From JAAZLS01 sp964463285 (GTDB lineage Bacteria; Bacillota; Dethiobacteria; DTU022): DNA of 14,615 nucleotides. Below the pieces are notes generated by a model that worked only from the letters and a program-made list of their open reading frames with translations, searched no databases and was not told where the DNA came from. The position numbers and the translations under genes are program-made. The stretch lies in the NCBI GenBank assembly GCA_964463285.1, contig CAYXBB010000038.1:1-14615 (forward strand). The letters are read 5' to 3'. Positions 5,148 through 13,206 of this stretch are shown piece by piece (the first letter of the stretch is position 1; each line of letters begins with the position of its first letter).

Positions 5148-6773
5148 ATGGCAAAACAGCTGTTGTTCAAGGAGGAGGCCCGCCGGGCCTTGGAAAGAGG
5201 GGTTAATACCCTGGCCAATACGGTAACTGTCACCCTGGGCCCTAAAGGGCGCAATGTGGTTTTGGATAAAAAATTTGGTTCTCCTCAAATTACCAATGAC
5301 GGGGTAACTATTGCCCGGGAAATTGAACTGGAAGACCATTTTGAAAATATGGGCGCTCAGTTGGTAAAAGAGGTAGCCACTAAAACCCAGGATGTAGCCG
5401 GTGACGGCACTACTACTGCTACCTTGTTGGCCCAGTCCATTATTCGGGAGGGGCTTAAAAACGTAGCTGCTGGAGCGAATCCCATGATTTTAAAGAAGGG
5501 GATCGAAAAAGCGGTAGAAGTGGCCGTCAAGGAGCTGGAAAATTTAAGCAAAACAGTGGAAACCAAGGAAGATATTACCCAGGTTGCCTCCATCTCTGCC
5601 GATGACGAGAGCGTAGGCAAGCTGATCGCCGAGGCCATGGATAAGGTGGGAAAAGACGGGGTAATAACTGTAGAAGAATCCAAAGGATTTACCACCGATC
5701 TAAAGGTAGTGGAAGGGATGCAATTTGATCGGGGCTACATTTCTCCCTACATGGTAACGGATGCGGAGAAAATGGAGGCCGTGCTGGATGAACCCTACAT
5801 ACTGCTTACCGACCGCAAGTTAAGCAACATCCACGATCTGTTGCCCCTGCTGGAAAAAATTGTCCAGAAAGGCAAGCAGCTCCTACTGATTGCTGAAGAT
5901 GTGGAAGGAGAAGCTTTGGCTACCCTGGTGGTAAACAAGCTTAGAGGAACATTCACCTGCGTGGCGGTAAAGGCTCCCGGGTTCGGGGATCGCCGCAAGG
6001 CCATGTTGGAGGATATTGCTGTCTTAACTGGAGGACAGGTGGTGTCTGAGGATCTGGGCATCGATATGAAAAATGTGGAACTATCCATGCTTGGTCAAGC
6101 CCGCCAGGTTCGGGTGAGCAAAGAGGAGACCATCATTGTAGACGGTGCCGGCAAAGGCGAGGATATCAAGAAGCGGATCGGCCAGATCCGGGCCCAGATC
6201 GAAGAGACCACCTCCGATTTCGACCGGGAGAAGCTCCAAGAACGCCTGGCCAAGCTCTCCGGCGGGGTGGCGGTAATCGAGGTAGGTGCGGCCACGGAAA
6301 CCGAGCTAAAGGAGAAAAAGCTTCGTATTGAAGATGCTCTTTCTGCTACCAGGGCCGCAGTGGAGGAAGGAATCGTTCCCGGCGGCGGCATAGCTTACCT
6401 GGATGTTACCTTTGCCCTTGAACAGCTGGAGAAGGAGCTTGCCGGAGATGAATATACCGGCATGGCTATTGTAAAGAAGGCGTTGCAAGAGCCCTTGAAA
6501 GTGATCGCTGAAAATGCCGGAGCAGAGGGTTCGGTGGTGGTAGAGAAGGTTAAAAACATGGAAAAGGGAATGGGTTACAACGCTTTAAATAATCAATTCG
6601 AGAAGATGATTTCTTCCGGAATTGTAGACCCGGCCAAGGTTGCCCGCTCTGCCATCCAGAATGCGGCCAGCATCGCTTCTATGCTGTTGACCACTGAAAG
6701 CATAGTCACTGATCTTCCTGAAAAAAACGACGGGCCCAGGATGCCCGGACCGGGCGACATGCCCATGATGTAG
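5148..6773 (+). CDS. groEL: Chaperonin GroEL (Cpn60)
   Basis: 541 residues, the normal length; forms the double-ring ATP-driven folding chamber. Visible landmarks are: LGPKGRNVVLDK near residue 30; the ATP-binding GDGTTTAT at 85-92; ISADDESVGKLI near 150; the apical domain with YISPYMVTD (about 200) and KAPGFGDRRKAML (about 277); and VEEGIVPGGGIAYL (about 405-418) near the ATPase pocket. The ribosome binding site AAAGGAGG lies just before the ATG. The C-terminal tail is PRMPGPGDMPMM, a short proline/methionine version of the usual glycine-methionine repeats that line the chamber floor. Transcription should stop at the strong hairpin at 6793. This is the only groEL in the window; whether others exist in the genome cannot be seen. 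Confidence 0.98.
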   Translation: MAKQLLFKEEARRALERGVNTLANTVTVTLGPKGRNVVLDKKFGSPQITNDGVTIAREIELEDHFENMGAQLVKEVATKTQDVAGDGTTTATLLAQSIIREGLKNVAAGANPMILKKGIEKAVEVAVKELENLSKTVETKEDITQVASISADDESVGKLIAEAMDKVGKDGVITVEESKGFTTDLKVVEGMQFDRGYISPYMVTDAEKMEAVLDEPYILLTDRKLSNIHDLLPLLEKIVQKGKQLLLIAEDVEGEALATLVVNKLRGTFTCVAVKAPGFGDRRKAMLEDIAVLTGGQVVSEDLGIDMKNVELSMLGQARQVRVSKEETIIVDGAGKGEDIKKRIGQIRAQIEETTSDFDREKLQERLAKLSGGVAVIEVGAATETELKEKKLRIEDALSATRAAVEEGIVPGGGIAYLDVTFALEQLEKELAGDEYTGMAIVKKALQEPLKVIAENAGAEGSVVVEKVKNMEKGMGYNALNNQFEKMISSGIVDPAKVARSAIQNAASIASMLLTTESIVTDLPEKNDGPRMPGPGDMPMM

Positions 6774-6792
6774 CGCTTTTCTAGATTGCCCG

Positions 6793-6827
6793 GCAGGCTG
6801 CTCAAGTTTTTTAGCAGCCTGCTTTTT
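6793..6827 (+). terminator. Intrinsic terminator of groESL
   Basis: GCAGGCTGCT (6793-6802) and AGCAGCCTGC (6813-6822) are perfectly complementary over 10 bp around a 10-base loop, followed by five T. It lies 20 bases after the groEL stop and cleanly separates the heat-shock operon from the purine genes. Confidence 0.93.
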
Positions 6828-6840
6828 AATATGCTAAAAT
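6811..6840 (+). promoter_or_regulatory. Weak candidate promoter for the purine cluster
   Basis: TTAGCA (6811-6816), 18 bases, then TAAAAT (6835-6840). A TAATAT overlaps just downstream (6840-6845). The -35 lies inside the terminator's 3' arm, so the assignment is uncertain, but some promoter is needed between the terminator and purE. Confidence 0.28.
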
Positions 6841-6852
6841 AATATGTATTCA

Positions 6853-6864
6853 GGTCTGCAGACC
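6853..6864. promoter_or_regulatory. Perfect 12-bp palindrome in the purE leader, possible operator
   Basis: GGTCTGCAGACC is a perfect palindrome 37 bases before purE, close to where transcription would start. It is not a known PurBox, and the leader is too short and lacks the conserved elements for a purine riboswitch. A regulator site is possible but unproven. Confidence 0.35.
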
Positions 6865-6901
6865 AATATGACTGTGAGTTAACCCGGAAGGAGGAATAAA
6901 G

Positions 6902-7402
6902 GTGGAGGTAGGGATAGTTATGGGCAGCGGATCGGACCTGGAGGTAATGAAACAAAGCGGGACGGCCCTTGCAGAATTCGGAGTTGATTTCGAGCTGGTT
7001 ATCGCCAGTGCCCATCGCCATCCGGAGAAGGTGGCCCGTTATGCCAGGGCGGCGGCAGATGCCGGAATCAAGGTAATAATTGCCGGAGCGGGGGGGGCGG
7101 CCCATCTTCCGGGGGTGATCGCTTCTCAGACTATTTTGCCGGTGATCGGTGTGCCGGTAGCCACCGCTCACCTGGGTGGTGCGGATTCGCTTTACTCCAT
7201 TGTTCAGATGCCCAGGGGGATTCCCGTAGCCACGGTGGGGATAAATGGAGCCTATAATGCCGGGCTGCTGGCGGTGCACATTCTTTCTCTGGAAAATGAG
7301 GGATTGCGGGAGAAACTTTCGGTTTACCGGCAGAAACTGGCGGCGGAGGTAGAGGAAAAGGACCGGCAGCTTAGGGATGATCAGGCCCGGCCTGCCCGAT
7401 GA
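6902..7402 (+). CDS. purE: N5-carboxyaminoimidazole ribonucleotide mutase (PurE, class I)
   Basis: 166 residues, normal for PurE. It moves the carboxylate of N5-CAIR to C4 to give CAIR in de novo purine synthesis. Visible are VGIVMGSGSDLEVM at the N-terminus, SAHRHPEKV with the active-site histidine (His38), the glycine-rich AGAGGAAHLPGVIA (about 62-75), and IVQMPRGIPVATVGI with the downstream NAGLLAVHIL. The pattern is that of class I enzymes, which work with PurK; purK is not present here. The start is GTG, set by AAGGAGG (6888-6894) seven bases upstream. It is the first gene of the purine run and its end overlaps the purL frame by 26 bases, so translation is probably coupled. Confidence 0.96.
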   Translation: MEVGIVMGSGSDLEVMKQSGTALAEFGVDFELVIASAHRHPEKVARYARAAADAGIKVIIAGAGGAAHLPGVIASQTILPVIGVPVATAHLGGADSLYSIVQMPRGIPVATVGINGAYNAGLLAVHILSLENEGLREKLSVYRQKLAAEVEEKDRQLRDDQARPAR

Positions 7403-9644
7403 CCGGAGGGGATTATTACGGACTGTATCAAGGGGGTTGCGGCAGTTGGAAGACAAACCTTGGCTGAAGCTGGGCCTTACCGGTGAGGAGTACCGATTAA
7501 TCTGCCGGAAAATGGGCCGGGAACCTAATTTTTGTGAGCTCAGCATGTTTAGTGTAATGTGGTCGGAACACTGTAGCTATAAACACTCAAAATCCTCATT
7601 ACGCTTGTTCCCGGTTTCCGGGGAACGGGTTCTCCAGGGGCCCGGGGAGAATGCGGGAGTGATTGATCTGGGTGAAGGCTGGGCGGTGGTCTTTAAAATT
7701 GAAAGTCATAACCACCCTTCGGCGGTGGAGCCCTATCAGGGGGCGGCCACCGGGGTGGGTGGAATTGTCAGGGATATATTTACCATGGGGGCCCGGCCGG
7801 TTGCCTTGATCAACTCTTTGCGGCTGGGTCCTTTAAACGGTGCCCGCAACCGTTACCTGTTTAAGGGGATGGTGGCCGGGATAGCCGATTACGGAAATGC
7901 CCTGGAGCTGCCGGTGATAGCGGGAGAGGTAGGTTTCGAAAATTGTTATGAAGGCAATCCCCTAGTTAATGCCATGGGGGTGGGGGTGCTGCCGGTGGAT
8001 CAGCTTGTTCGGGGCAAGGCCTCTGAACCCGGAAAGCTGGTGGCCCTGGCGGGGGCTCCCACCGGTCGGGACGGTATTCACGGGGTTACCTTTGCCTCGG
8101 ATGAACTTGCTCCCGGTACGGAAGCCGCGATTCATATCGGTGATCCCTCTGCCGGGAAACGGCTCATGGAGGCCTGCCTGGAGCTGGCCCGGCGGAAACT
8201 TGTTCTGGGCATGCAGGATCTGGGCGGAGCGGGTCTGACCTGTGCGGCTACGGAGATGGCTGCCCGGGCGGGCACCGGAATGGAACTTTCTCTGGATACG
8301 GTGCCTTTAAAAGAAGAGGGGATGGCCTCCTACGAGATAGTCATTTCGGAGTCCCAGGAGAGGATGCTCCTGGTGCTTGATCCGGAAAATGAGCCGGCGG
8401 CGGCAAAAATTTTTACCGATCGGGGCCTGAATTTCAATGTTATCGGCAAAGTTACGGCCGATCCGCTGGTACAAATCCGGCATCAGGGCCGACTGGTAGC
8501 GCAGGTGCCGGCCGCCGATGTGGCCGGCGGCGCACCGGAATATTCTCCTCCGGTGCAGGAACCGCAGTATTACCGGCAGCTGGCCGGGTTTGATCCGGAG
8601 CAGCTTCCAGAGGAACCGGATTTAAACCGGGTATTGAAAAAAATTCTGGGATCTCCGGATGCGGCCGGCAGAGAATGGGTCTGGGAGCAGTTCAAATATC
8701 CTGAAAATCACCAGGTTGTCAAAGGGCCGGGTGAAGATGCAGGCATCATCAGGCTCCCGGAAACCGGGCAGGGAATTGCGGTGGCTGTGGATGGAAACAG
8801 CCGCTGGGTTTACCTGGATCCATACCTGGGGGGAATGCTGGCAGTGGCTGAGGCCACTCGCAATTTAACCTGCGTGGGGGCCAGGCCCCTGGGAATCACC
8901 GACGGCCTAAATTTTGGGAACCCTGAACGCCCTGAGATCTACTGGCAGTTCCGGCGAGCCATCGAGGGAATGGCGGAGGCCTGCCGGATCTTGCAGGCTC
9001 CGGTGGTGGGAGGAAATGTTAGCTTTTATAATGAGGCAACGGGAGGTTCGATCTACCCCACCCCGGTTGTAGGGGCGGTGGGGCTGCTGGAGGATCCCGA
9101 TATTCACTGTCAAATTGCATTTAGCAGTGTTTCGGATATAATTTACCTATTGGGGCCTTTCCGGGTTTCTTTGGGAGGTAGCCTTTATCTCAAGATATGC
9201 CATGACCGGATAGCGGGAAAACCGGCGGAGATAGATTTGGAGCTGGAAAAACGACTCCAGGAGATGCTCTGCCGGGCCATCGATCAACAGATTCTAAGCT
9301 CGGCCCACGATCTCTCCGAAGGAGGTTTGGCGGTAACCCTGGCTGAATGTTGCCTGCAGGGCAACATTGGGGCCACGGTATCTTTTTCCGGGGAAATCTC
9401 CTCCCTACGATCAGTCCTGTTTGGGGAGGGGCCTTCCCGGGTGCTGGTATCGGTGAACCCGGACCGGCAGGAAAAACTGCAGGCCCTGGCTAAAGAATAT
9501 AATATACCGCTAACCGAGCTGGGACAAATCGGCGGTTACCGGCTGGTGATCAGTGCCGGTGCCGGCGTGCAACCGGTAATTGACCTGCCGGTTGACGAAA
9601 TGGAAAGCATTTTCAGGGAGGTAATCGGTTGCCTAATGAGCTAA
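7377..9644 (+). CDS. purL: Phosphoribosylformylglycinamidine synthase subunit PurL (small type)
   Basis: 755 residues, close to the roughly 740 of small PurL proteins that act with separate PurS and PurQ subunits. It performs the ATP-dependent amidation of FGAR to FGAM. Landmarks are: FSVMWSEHCSYKHSK (about 58-72); IESHNHPSAVEPYQGAATG (about 108-126) with the active-site His; QDLGGAGLTCAATEM (about 280-294); VVGGNVSFYNEATGGSIYPT (about 543-562); and HDLSEGGLAVTLAE (about 643-656). There is no glutaminase domain. The start is uncertain: ATG 7377 overlaps purE and has only TTAGGG upstream, while a GGAGGGG just after the purE stop and an in-frame TTG at 7437 could give a protein 20 residues shorter. 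No purS or purQ is visible, unlike the usual order purS-Q-L. The 3' end overlaps purF by 16 bases. Confidence 0.96.
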   Translation: MIRPGLPDDRRGLLRTVSRGLRQLEDKPWLKLGLTGEEYRLICRKMGREPNFCELSMFSVMWSEHCSYKHSKSSLRLFPVSGERVLQGPGENAGVIDLGEGWAVVFKIESHNHPSAVEPYQGAATGVGGIVRDIFTMGARPVALINSLRLGPLNGARNRYLFKGMVAGIADYGNALELPVIAGEVGFENCYEGNPLVNAMGVGVLPVDQLVRGKASEPGKLVALAGAPTGRDGIHGVTFASDELAPGTEAAIHIGDPSAGKRLMEACLELARRKLVLGMQDLGGAGLTCAATEMAARAGTGMELSLDTVPLKEEGMASYEIVISESQERMLLVLDPENEPAAAKIFTDRGLNFNVIGKVTADPLVQIRHQGRLVAQVPAADVAGGAPEYSPPVQEPQYYRQLAGFDPEQLPEEPDLNRVLKKILGSPDAAGREWVWEQFKYPENHQVVKGPGEDAGIIRLPETGQGIAVAVDGNSRWVYLDPYLGGMLAVAEATRNLTCVGARPLGITDGLNFGNPERPEIYWQFRRAIEGMAEACRILQAPVVGGNVSFYNEATGGSIYPTPVVGAVGLLEDPDIHCQIAFSSVSDIIYLLGPFRVSLGGSLYLKICHDRIAGKPAEIDLELEKRLQEMLCRAIDQQILSSAHDLSEGGLAVTLAECCLQGNIGATVSFSGEISSLRSVLFGEGPSRVLVSVNPDRQEKLQALAKEYNIPLTELGQIGGYRLVISAGAGVQPVIDLPVDEMESIFREVIGCLMS

Positions 9645-11053
9645 ATTATTCTAAGTTGCAGGAGGCCTGCGGGGTCTGCGGCGGTTACGCCACCGGGTTG
9701 CCGCTGGCTTATTTAACCTGCCTGGCCCTTTTCGCCCTGCAACACCGCGGACAGGAAAGTGCCGGGATCGCCGCCGGTGACGGGCGGGACGGCCGGCTGT
9801 GGCATCACCGCGGACTGGGCCTGGTGTCTGAGGTATTCCCCAAGACCGCAGATTTAAAGAGAATTTCCTGCCGGACCGCGGTGGGACATGTTCGCTATTC
9901 TTATCAGCAAGAAGATCGCCGTTTGGAAAGCAGCCAACCCTTGGTGCTCAGATATCGTTATGGAGAACTGGCCATCGGACATAACGGCCGCCTGTTAAAC
10001 GGCTTCCAGCTCCGTGAGGAGCTGGAAGCGCAAGGAGCTATCTTTCAAACCAGAACCGACAGCGAACTGCTGGCCCACCTGATAGCTCGCCAGGACACCC
10101 CCGATCTGGAAGAGGCCCTGGCGCGGGTAGTTCTCCGGCTTGAGGGGGCCTATAGTTTTGTAATTACCGATGGGCAGAAAGTGATCGGCCTGCGGGACGG
10201 CTATGGTTTCCGCCCTTTATCGCTGGCTACTCTTGAAGGCGGCGGTCATTTTTTAGCCTCTGAAACCTGTGCCTTTGACACCATCGGCGCAAAATTTATC
10301 CGGGATGTGGATCCCGGGGAGATGGTGGTGCTGGACCGGCAGGGGCTGCACTCCCGCCGGCTGGTGGAGGGTCTTCGTTCCGCCCTGTGCGTGTTTGAAT
10401 ATATTTATTTTGCCCGCCCGGACAGCAATCTTCAGGGAAAAAACATCCACCTGGTGCGCCGGGAGCTGGGCCGCCGGTTGGCTCGGGAGCAGCCGGTAAA
10501 AGCCGATCTGGTTTCCGGGGTTCCCGACTCCAGCATCTCGGCTGCTTCCGGATATGCCGAGGAGTGCGGGCTGCCCAACGAGATGGCTCTGATAAAAAAC
10601 AGGTATATTGGCCGGGTTTTTATTACCCCTACCCGGGAGATGAGAGAGCAGGGAGCCGATATAAAACTTAACGCGGTGCAAAAGATTGTCCAGGATAAAA
10701 GGGTGGTGCTGGTGGATGACTCCATCGTCCGGGGTACCACCAGTTCAAAGCTGGTTCGCCTGATGCGGCGAGCGGGAGCGAAAGAGGTGCATCTGCGAAT
10801 TAGCGCTCCTCCGGTAATCTTTTCCTGCTATTATGGTATTGATATGCCCGCCGATGAAGAACTGATATTGTATAACCGGACTCCCGAAGAGATGGCCGCC
10901 TTTATCGGGGCGGATTCGGTAGGTTTTTTAAGTGCCTCCGGGGTAGCGGCAGCGGTTGGACTGCCGGCGGAGGATCTCTGTTGGGCCTGTTTCAAGGGGA
11001 AATATCCGGCGGACCGGCCCCGACCAAGGGAAAGCCCGGTCGGCCGCAAATAA
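9629..11053 (+). CDS. purF: Amidophosphoribosyltransferase (PurF), Fe-S type
   Basis: 474 residues. First committed step of purine synthesis: PRPP plus glutamine gives phosphoribosylamine, glutamate and PPi. The TTG start is supported by GGGAGG (9616-9621) seven bases upstream, inside the end of purL. A 13-residue propeptide ends in EA before Cys14, the expected N-terminal nucleophile of the mature glutaminase domain; FALQHRGQESAGIA and VGHVRYSYQQ follow. The phosphoribosyltransferase part carries the PRPP loop VVLVDDSIVRGTTS (359-372). Cys254, Cys400, Cys451 and Cys454 match in spacing the four [4Fe-4S] ligands of the Bacillus enzyme, so this is the oxygen-sensitive cluster-containing type. 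The last 15 or so residues are a basic, low-complexity tail (DRPRPRESPVGRK). A repeat-filled spacer separates it from the pyrophosphatase gene. Confidence 0.97.
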   Translation: MPNELNYSKLQEACGVCGGYATGLPLAYLTCLALFALQHRGQESAGIAAGDGRDGRLWHHRGLGLVSEVFPKTADLKRISCRTAVGHVRYSYQQEDRRLESSQPLVLRYRYGELAIGHNGRLLNGFQLREELEAQGAIFQTRTDSELLAHLIARQDTPDLEEALARVVLRLEGAYSFVITDGQKVIGLRDGYGFRPLSLATLEGGGHFLASETCAFDTIGAKFIRDVDPGEMVVLDRQGLHSRRLVEGLRSALCVFEYIYFARPDSNLQGKNIHLVRRELGRRLAREQPVKADLVSGVPDSSISAASGYAEECGLPNEMALIKNRYIGRVFITPTREMREQGADIKLNAVQKIVQDKRVVLVDDSIVRGTTSSKLVRLMRRAGAKEVHLRISAPPVIFSCYYGIDMPADEELILYNRTPEEMAAFIGADSVGFLSASGVAAAVGLPAEDLCWACFKGKYPADRPRPRESPVGRK

Positions 11054-11056
11054 TTT

Positions 11057-11062
11057 TATAAT
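11057..11062 (+). promoter_or_regulatory. Isolated perfect -10 hexamer upstream of hppA
   Basis: TATAAT lies just after the purF stop. No recognisable -35 is found 16-18 bases upstream and there is no extended TG. It could be a weak secondary promoter for hppA-purM, or chance in an A/T patch. Confidence 0.2.
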
Positions 11063-11070
11063 GGGGTCGT

Positions 11071-11198
11071 TCCCCCTAACCCTAACCCTCTTCCGCGGGG
11101 GGAAAGGGGACCGGCAACCAAGTCCCCTTTCCTTTGATGGGGGAGAGCCGGCAACCAAACCCCCTCCCCCTTGATGGGGGAGGGTAGGGGTGGGGGTG
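11071..11198. repeat. C-run/G-run intergenic element with 37-bp tandem duplication
   Basis: The element begins with C-rich telomere-like text (TCCCCCTAACCCTAACCC) and ends with its approximate complement (AGGGTAGGGGTGGGGG), an overall inverted arrangement. Inside, two 37-base units (11111-11147 and 11148-11184) both start CCGGCAACCAA and share TTGATGGGGGAG near the end. The second unit holds a perfect 9-bp stem-loop, CCCTCCCCC-TTGAT-GGGGGAGGG broken at the loop (11062+100 to 11184). It occupies most of the spacer between purF and hppA and belongs to the palindrome family seen elsewhere in the window. Confidence 0.75.
11176..11196 (+). promoter_or_regulatory. G-quadruplex motif in the hppA leader
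   Basis: On the coding strand the run is G5-A-G3-TA-G4-T-G5: four G-tracts of at least three with loops of 1, 2 and 1 bases. It ends 38 bases before the chosen hppA ATG. If transcribed, the RNA could fold as a quadruplex, or alternatively its first two G-tracts pair with the C-run of the hairpin at 11162-11184. A regulatory effect is inference. Confidence 0.45.
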
Positions 11199-11234
11199 AT
11201 TCAATGTTTAATTATGAGGAGGTTGGTTTGGAGA

Positions 11235-13196
11235 ATGCATCTGTTTTACTTGGCGCCTGCAAGCGCCGTTCTGGCACTATTATTTGCATTATGGTTATGG
11301 ATCAAGGTAAAATCTGCCGACCCGGGCACCGCCGGCATGTTGGAAATTGCCGAAGCTATTCGGGAAGGGGCGATGGCCTTTTTAAAACGGGAATATTCAT
11401 ACCTGGTATTTTTTGTGGTTGCGCTTTCAGCAGTGCTGGTTGTAACTATTAATTCGCTGACAGCATTAAGTTTTGTAGTGGGGGCTTTTTTGTCAGCCCT
11501 GGCGGGTTACATAGGGATGCGGGTGGCTACGGAAGCCAATGTACGCACCGCCCAGTCGGCCCGTAAAGGGGTGGGTCAGGCACTGACCCTAGCTTTTTCC
11601 AGCGGAACCATCATGGGGATGATGGTGGCCGGGCTGGGCTTGTTGGGCCTGGGTGTGCTATATATCTTAATTCGTGATCCGGCCATAGTTAACGGTTATG
11701 CCCTGGGAGCCAGTTCGATCGCCTTATTTGCTCGGGTGGGAGGCGGTATATTTACCAAGGCGGCGGATGTGGGCTCCGACCTGGTGGGAAAGATCGAAGC
11801 AGGCATCCCCGAGGATGATCCCCGCAATGCGGGGGTAATCGCCGATAACGTAGGCGATAACGTGGGGGATGTGGCCGGGATGGGGGCGGATCTGTTTGAA
11901 TCATATGTAGGTTCTTTAATTGCCGCCATGACTGTGGGGATTTTGATCTACGGGGCCGGGGGGGTTTTACTGCCGATGATGGTGGCTTCGGTGGGTATTA
12001 TCGCCTCCATTATTGCTTTCTTTTTTGTGCGGGCTAAAGAAGGAGCCCGCCTGGGGGCGGTACTGGAACGGGGGATTACCGTCAGCGCGGTGATAGTGGT
12101 AGTACTCTCCTACTGGCTCACTAAAAACATATTACATGAAATTGGTCCTTTCTTCGCGGTGGTAGCCGGTCTGCTGGCGGGGGTGGTGATCGGTAAAATA
12201 ACCGAATACTATACCTCCCCCGATTTCCAGCCGGTTAAAAATATTGCCAAAGCCTCCTTAACCGGCCCGGCCACCAACATTATCAGTGGCCTGTCGGTAG
12301 GGATGAAGAGCACCTTGATCCCGGTGCTGGCTATCGTGGTGGCTATTTTGGTATCCTTTCAACTGGCTGGTATATACGGGATTGCTATTGCCGCGGTGGG
12401 GATGCTCTCCACGGTGGGAATGACGGTAGCGGTGGATGCCTACGGGCCGGTGGCGGATAATGCCGGAGGGATCTCTGAAATGGCCAACCTGGAGCCGGAG
12501 GTGCGGGAAATTACCGATCAGTTGGATTCGGTGGGAAATACCACCGCCGCCATCGGCAAGGGATTTGCCATCGGCTCCGCCGCCTTAACCGCCCTGGCCC
12601 TGTTTACCGCCTATTCGCAAGTAGCCGGACTGGAGGTAATCAATATTATCAGCGCCCGGGTAATTGCGGGGATCTTTATCGGGGGGGTGCTGATCTTTTT
12701 CTTTACTGCCCGCACCATGGAGGCAGTGGGGAACGCCGCCTTCGAGCTGATCGAGGAGATCCGGCGCCAGTTTAAAGAGATCCCCGGCCTGATGGAAGGC
12801 ACAGCCCGCCCTGAATATGCCCGCTGTGTGGACATCAGCACCCAAGCAGCCTTAAAAGAGATGGTAATTCCAGGGATACTGGCGGTAGCGGTGCCTTTGG
12901 TGGTGGGGTTAATTCCCTTTCTGGGCAAGGAGGCTTTAGGCGGACTGCTGGCCGGCTCCCTGGTTACCGGAGTGTTACAGGCTATATACATGGCCAATGC
13001 GGGCGGAGCCTGGGACAACGCCAAGAAGTATATTGAAGGGGGAGAGTACGGGGGGAAAGGGAGCGATCCGCACAAGGCGGCGGTAGTAGGGGATACGGTG
13101 GGTGATCCCTTTAAAGATACCTCGGGACCCTCTTTGAATATCCTGATCAAGCTGATGAGCATTGTGGCGCTGGTATTTGCACCGCTGTTCTTTTAG
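11235..13196 (+). CDS. hppA: Membrane-bound proton/sodium-translocating pyrophosphatase
   Basis: 653 residues with about 16 hydrophobic segments. It couples hydrolysis of PPi to H+ or Na+ export across the cytoplasmic membrane. Catalytic blocks are visible: DVGSDLVGKIEAGIPEDDPR from Asp178, ADNVGDNVGDVAGMGADLFE just after, VDAYGPVADNAGGISEMANL, and near the C-terminus GGAWDNAKKYIEGGEYGGKG then VGDTVGDPFKDTSGPSLNIL. GNTTAAIGKG has Ala438 where K+-independent enzymes carry Lys, so a K+-stimulated enzyme is predicted. The ion (H+ or Na+) cannot be settled by eye. The ATG at 11235 is chosen because MHLFYLAP matches family N-termini; AGGAGG (11217-11222) lies 12 bases upstream. In-frame starts further up (GTG 11190, ATG 11214) would read into the repeat. 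Its stop TAG overlaps the start of purM's ribosome binding site, so it belongs to the purine transcript. Confidence 0.96.
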   Translation: MHLFYLAPASAVLALLFALWLWIKVKSADPGTAGMLEIAEAIREGAMAFLKREYSYLVFFVVALSAVLVVTINSLTALSFVVGAFLSALAGYIGMRVATEANVRTAQSARKGVGQALTLAFSSGTIMGMMVAGLGLLGLGVLYILIRDPAIVNGYALGASSIALFARVGGGIFTKAADVGSDLVGKIEAGIPEDDPRNAGVIADNVGDNVGDVAGMGADLFESYVGSLIAAMTVGILIYGAGGVLLPMMVASVGIIASIIAFFFVRAKEGARLGAVLERGITVSAVIVVVLSYWLTKNILHEIGPFFAVVAGLLAGVVIGKITEYYTSPDFQPVKNIAKASLTGPATNIISGLSVGMKSTLIPVLAIVVAILVSFQLAGIYGIAIAAVGMLSTVGMTVAVDAYGPVADNAGGISEMANLEPEVREITDQLDSVGNTTAAIGKGFAIGSAALTALALFTAYSQVAGLEVINIISARVIAGIFIGGVLIFFFTARTMEAVGNAAFELIEEIRRQFKEIPGLMEGTARPEYARCVDISTQAALKEMVIPGILAVAVPLVVGLIPFLGKEALGGLLAGSLVTGVLQAIYMANAGGAWDNAKKYIEGGEYGGKGSDPHKAAVVGDTVGDPFKDTSGPSLNILIKLMSIVALVFAPLFF

Positions 13197-13206
13197 GAGG
13201 TGCCCT

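Noticed and set aside
6828..6901. Purine riboswitch before purE
   Set aside because: The leader after the likely start is only about 55 bases and lacks the three-way junction signatures.
6593..7546. 317-residue minus-strand frame
   Set aside because: It lies antisense to groEL's end, the terminator and purE, has a low-complexity composition rich in Arg, Ser and Pro, and no ribosome binding site or domain.
11190..11234. Upstream GTG/ATG starts for hppA
   Set aside because: They would translate part of the repeat and place residues before a family-typical N-terminus; the ATG at 11235 fits better.
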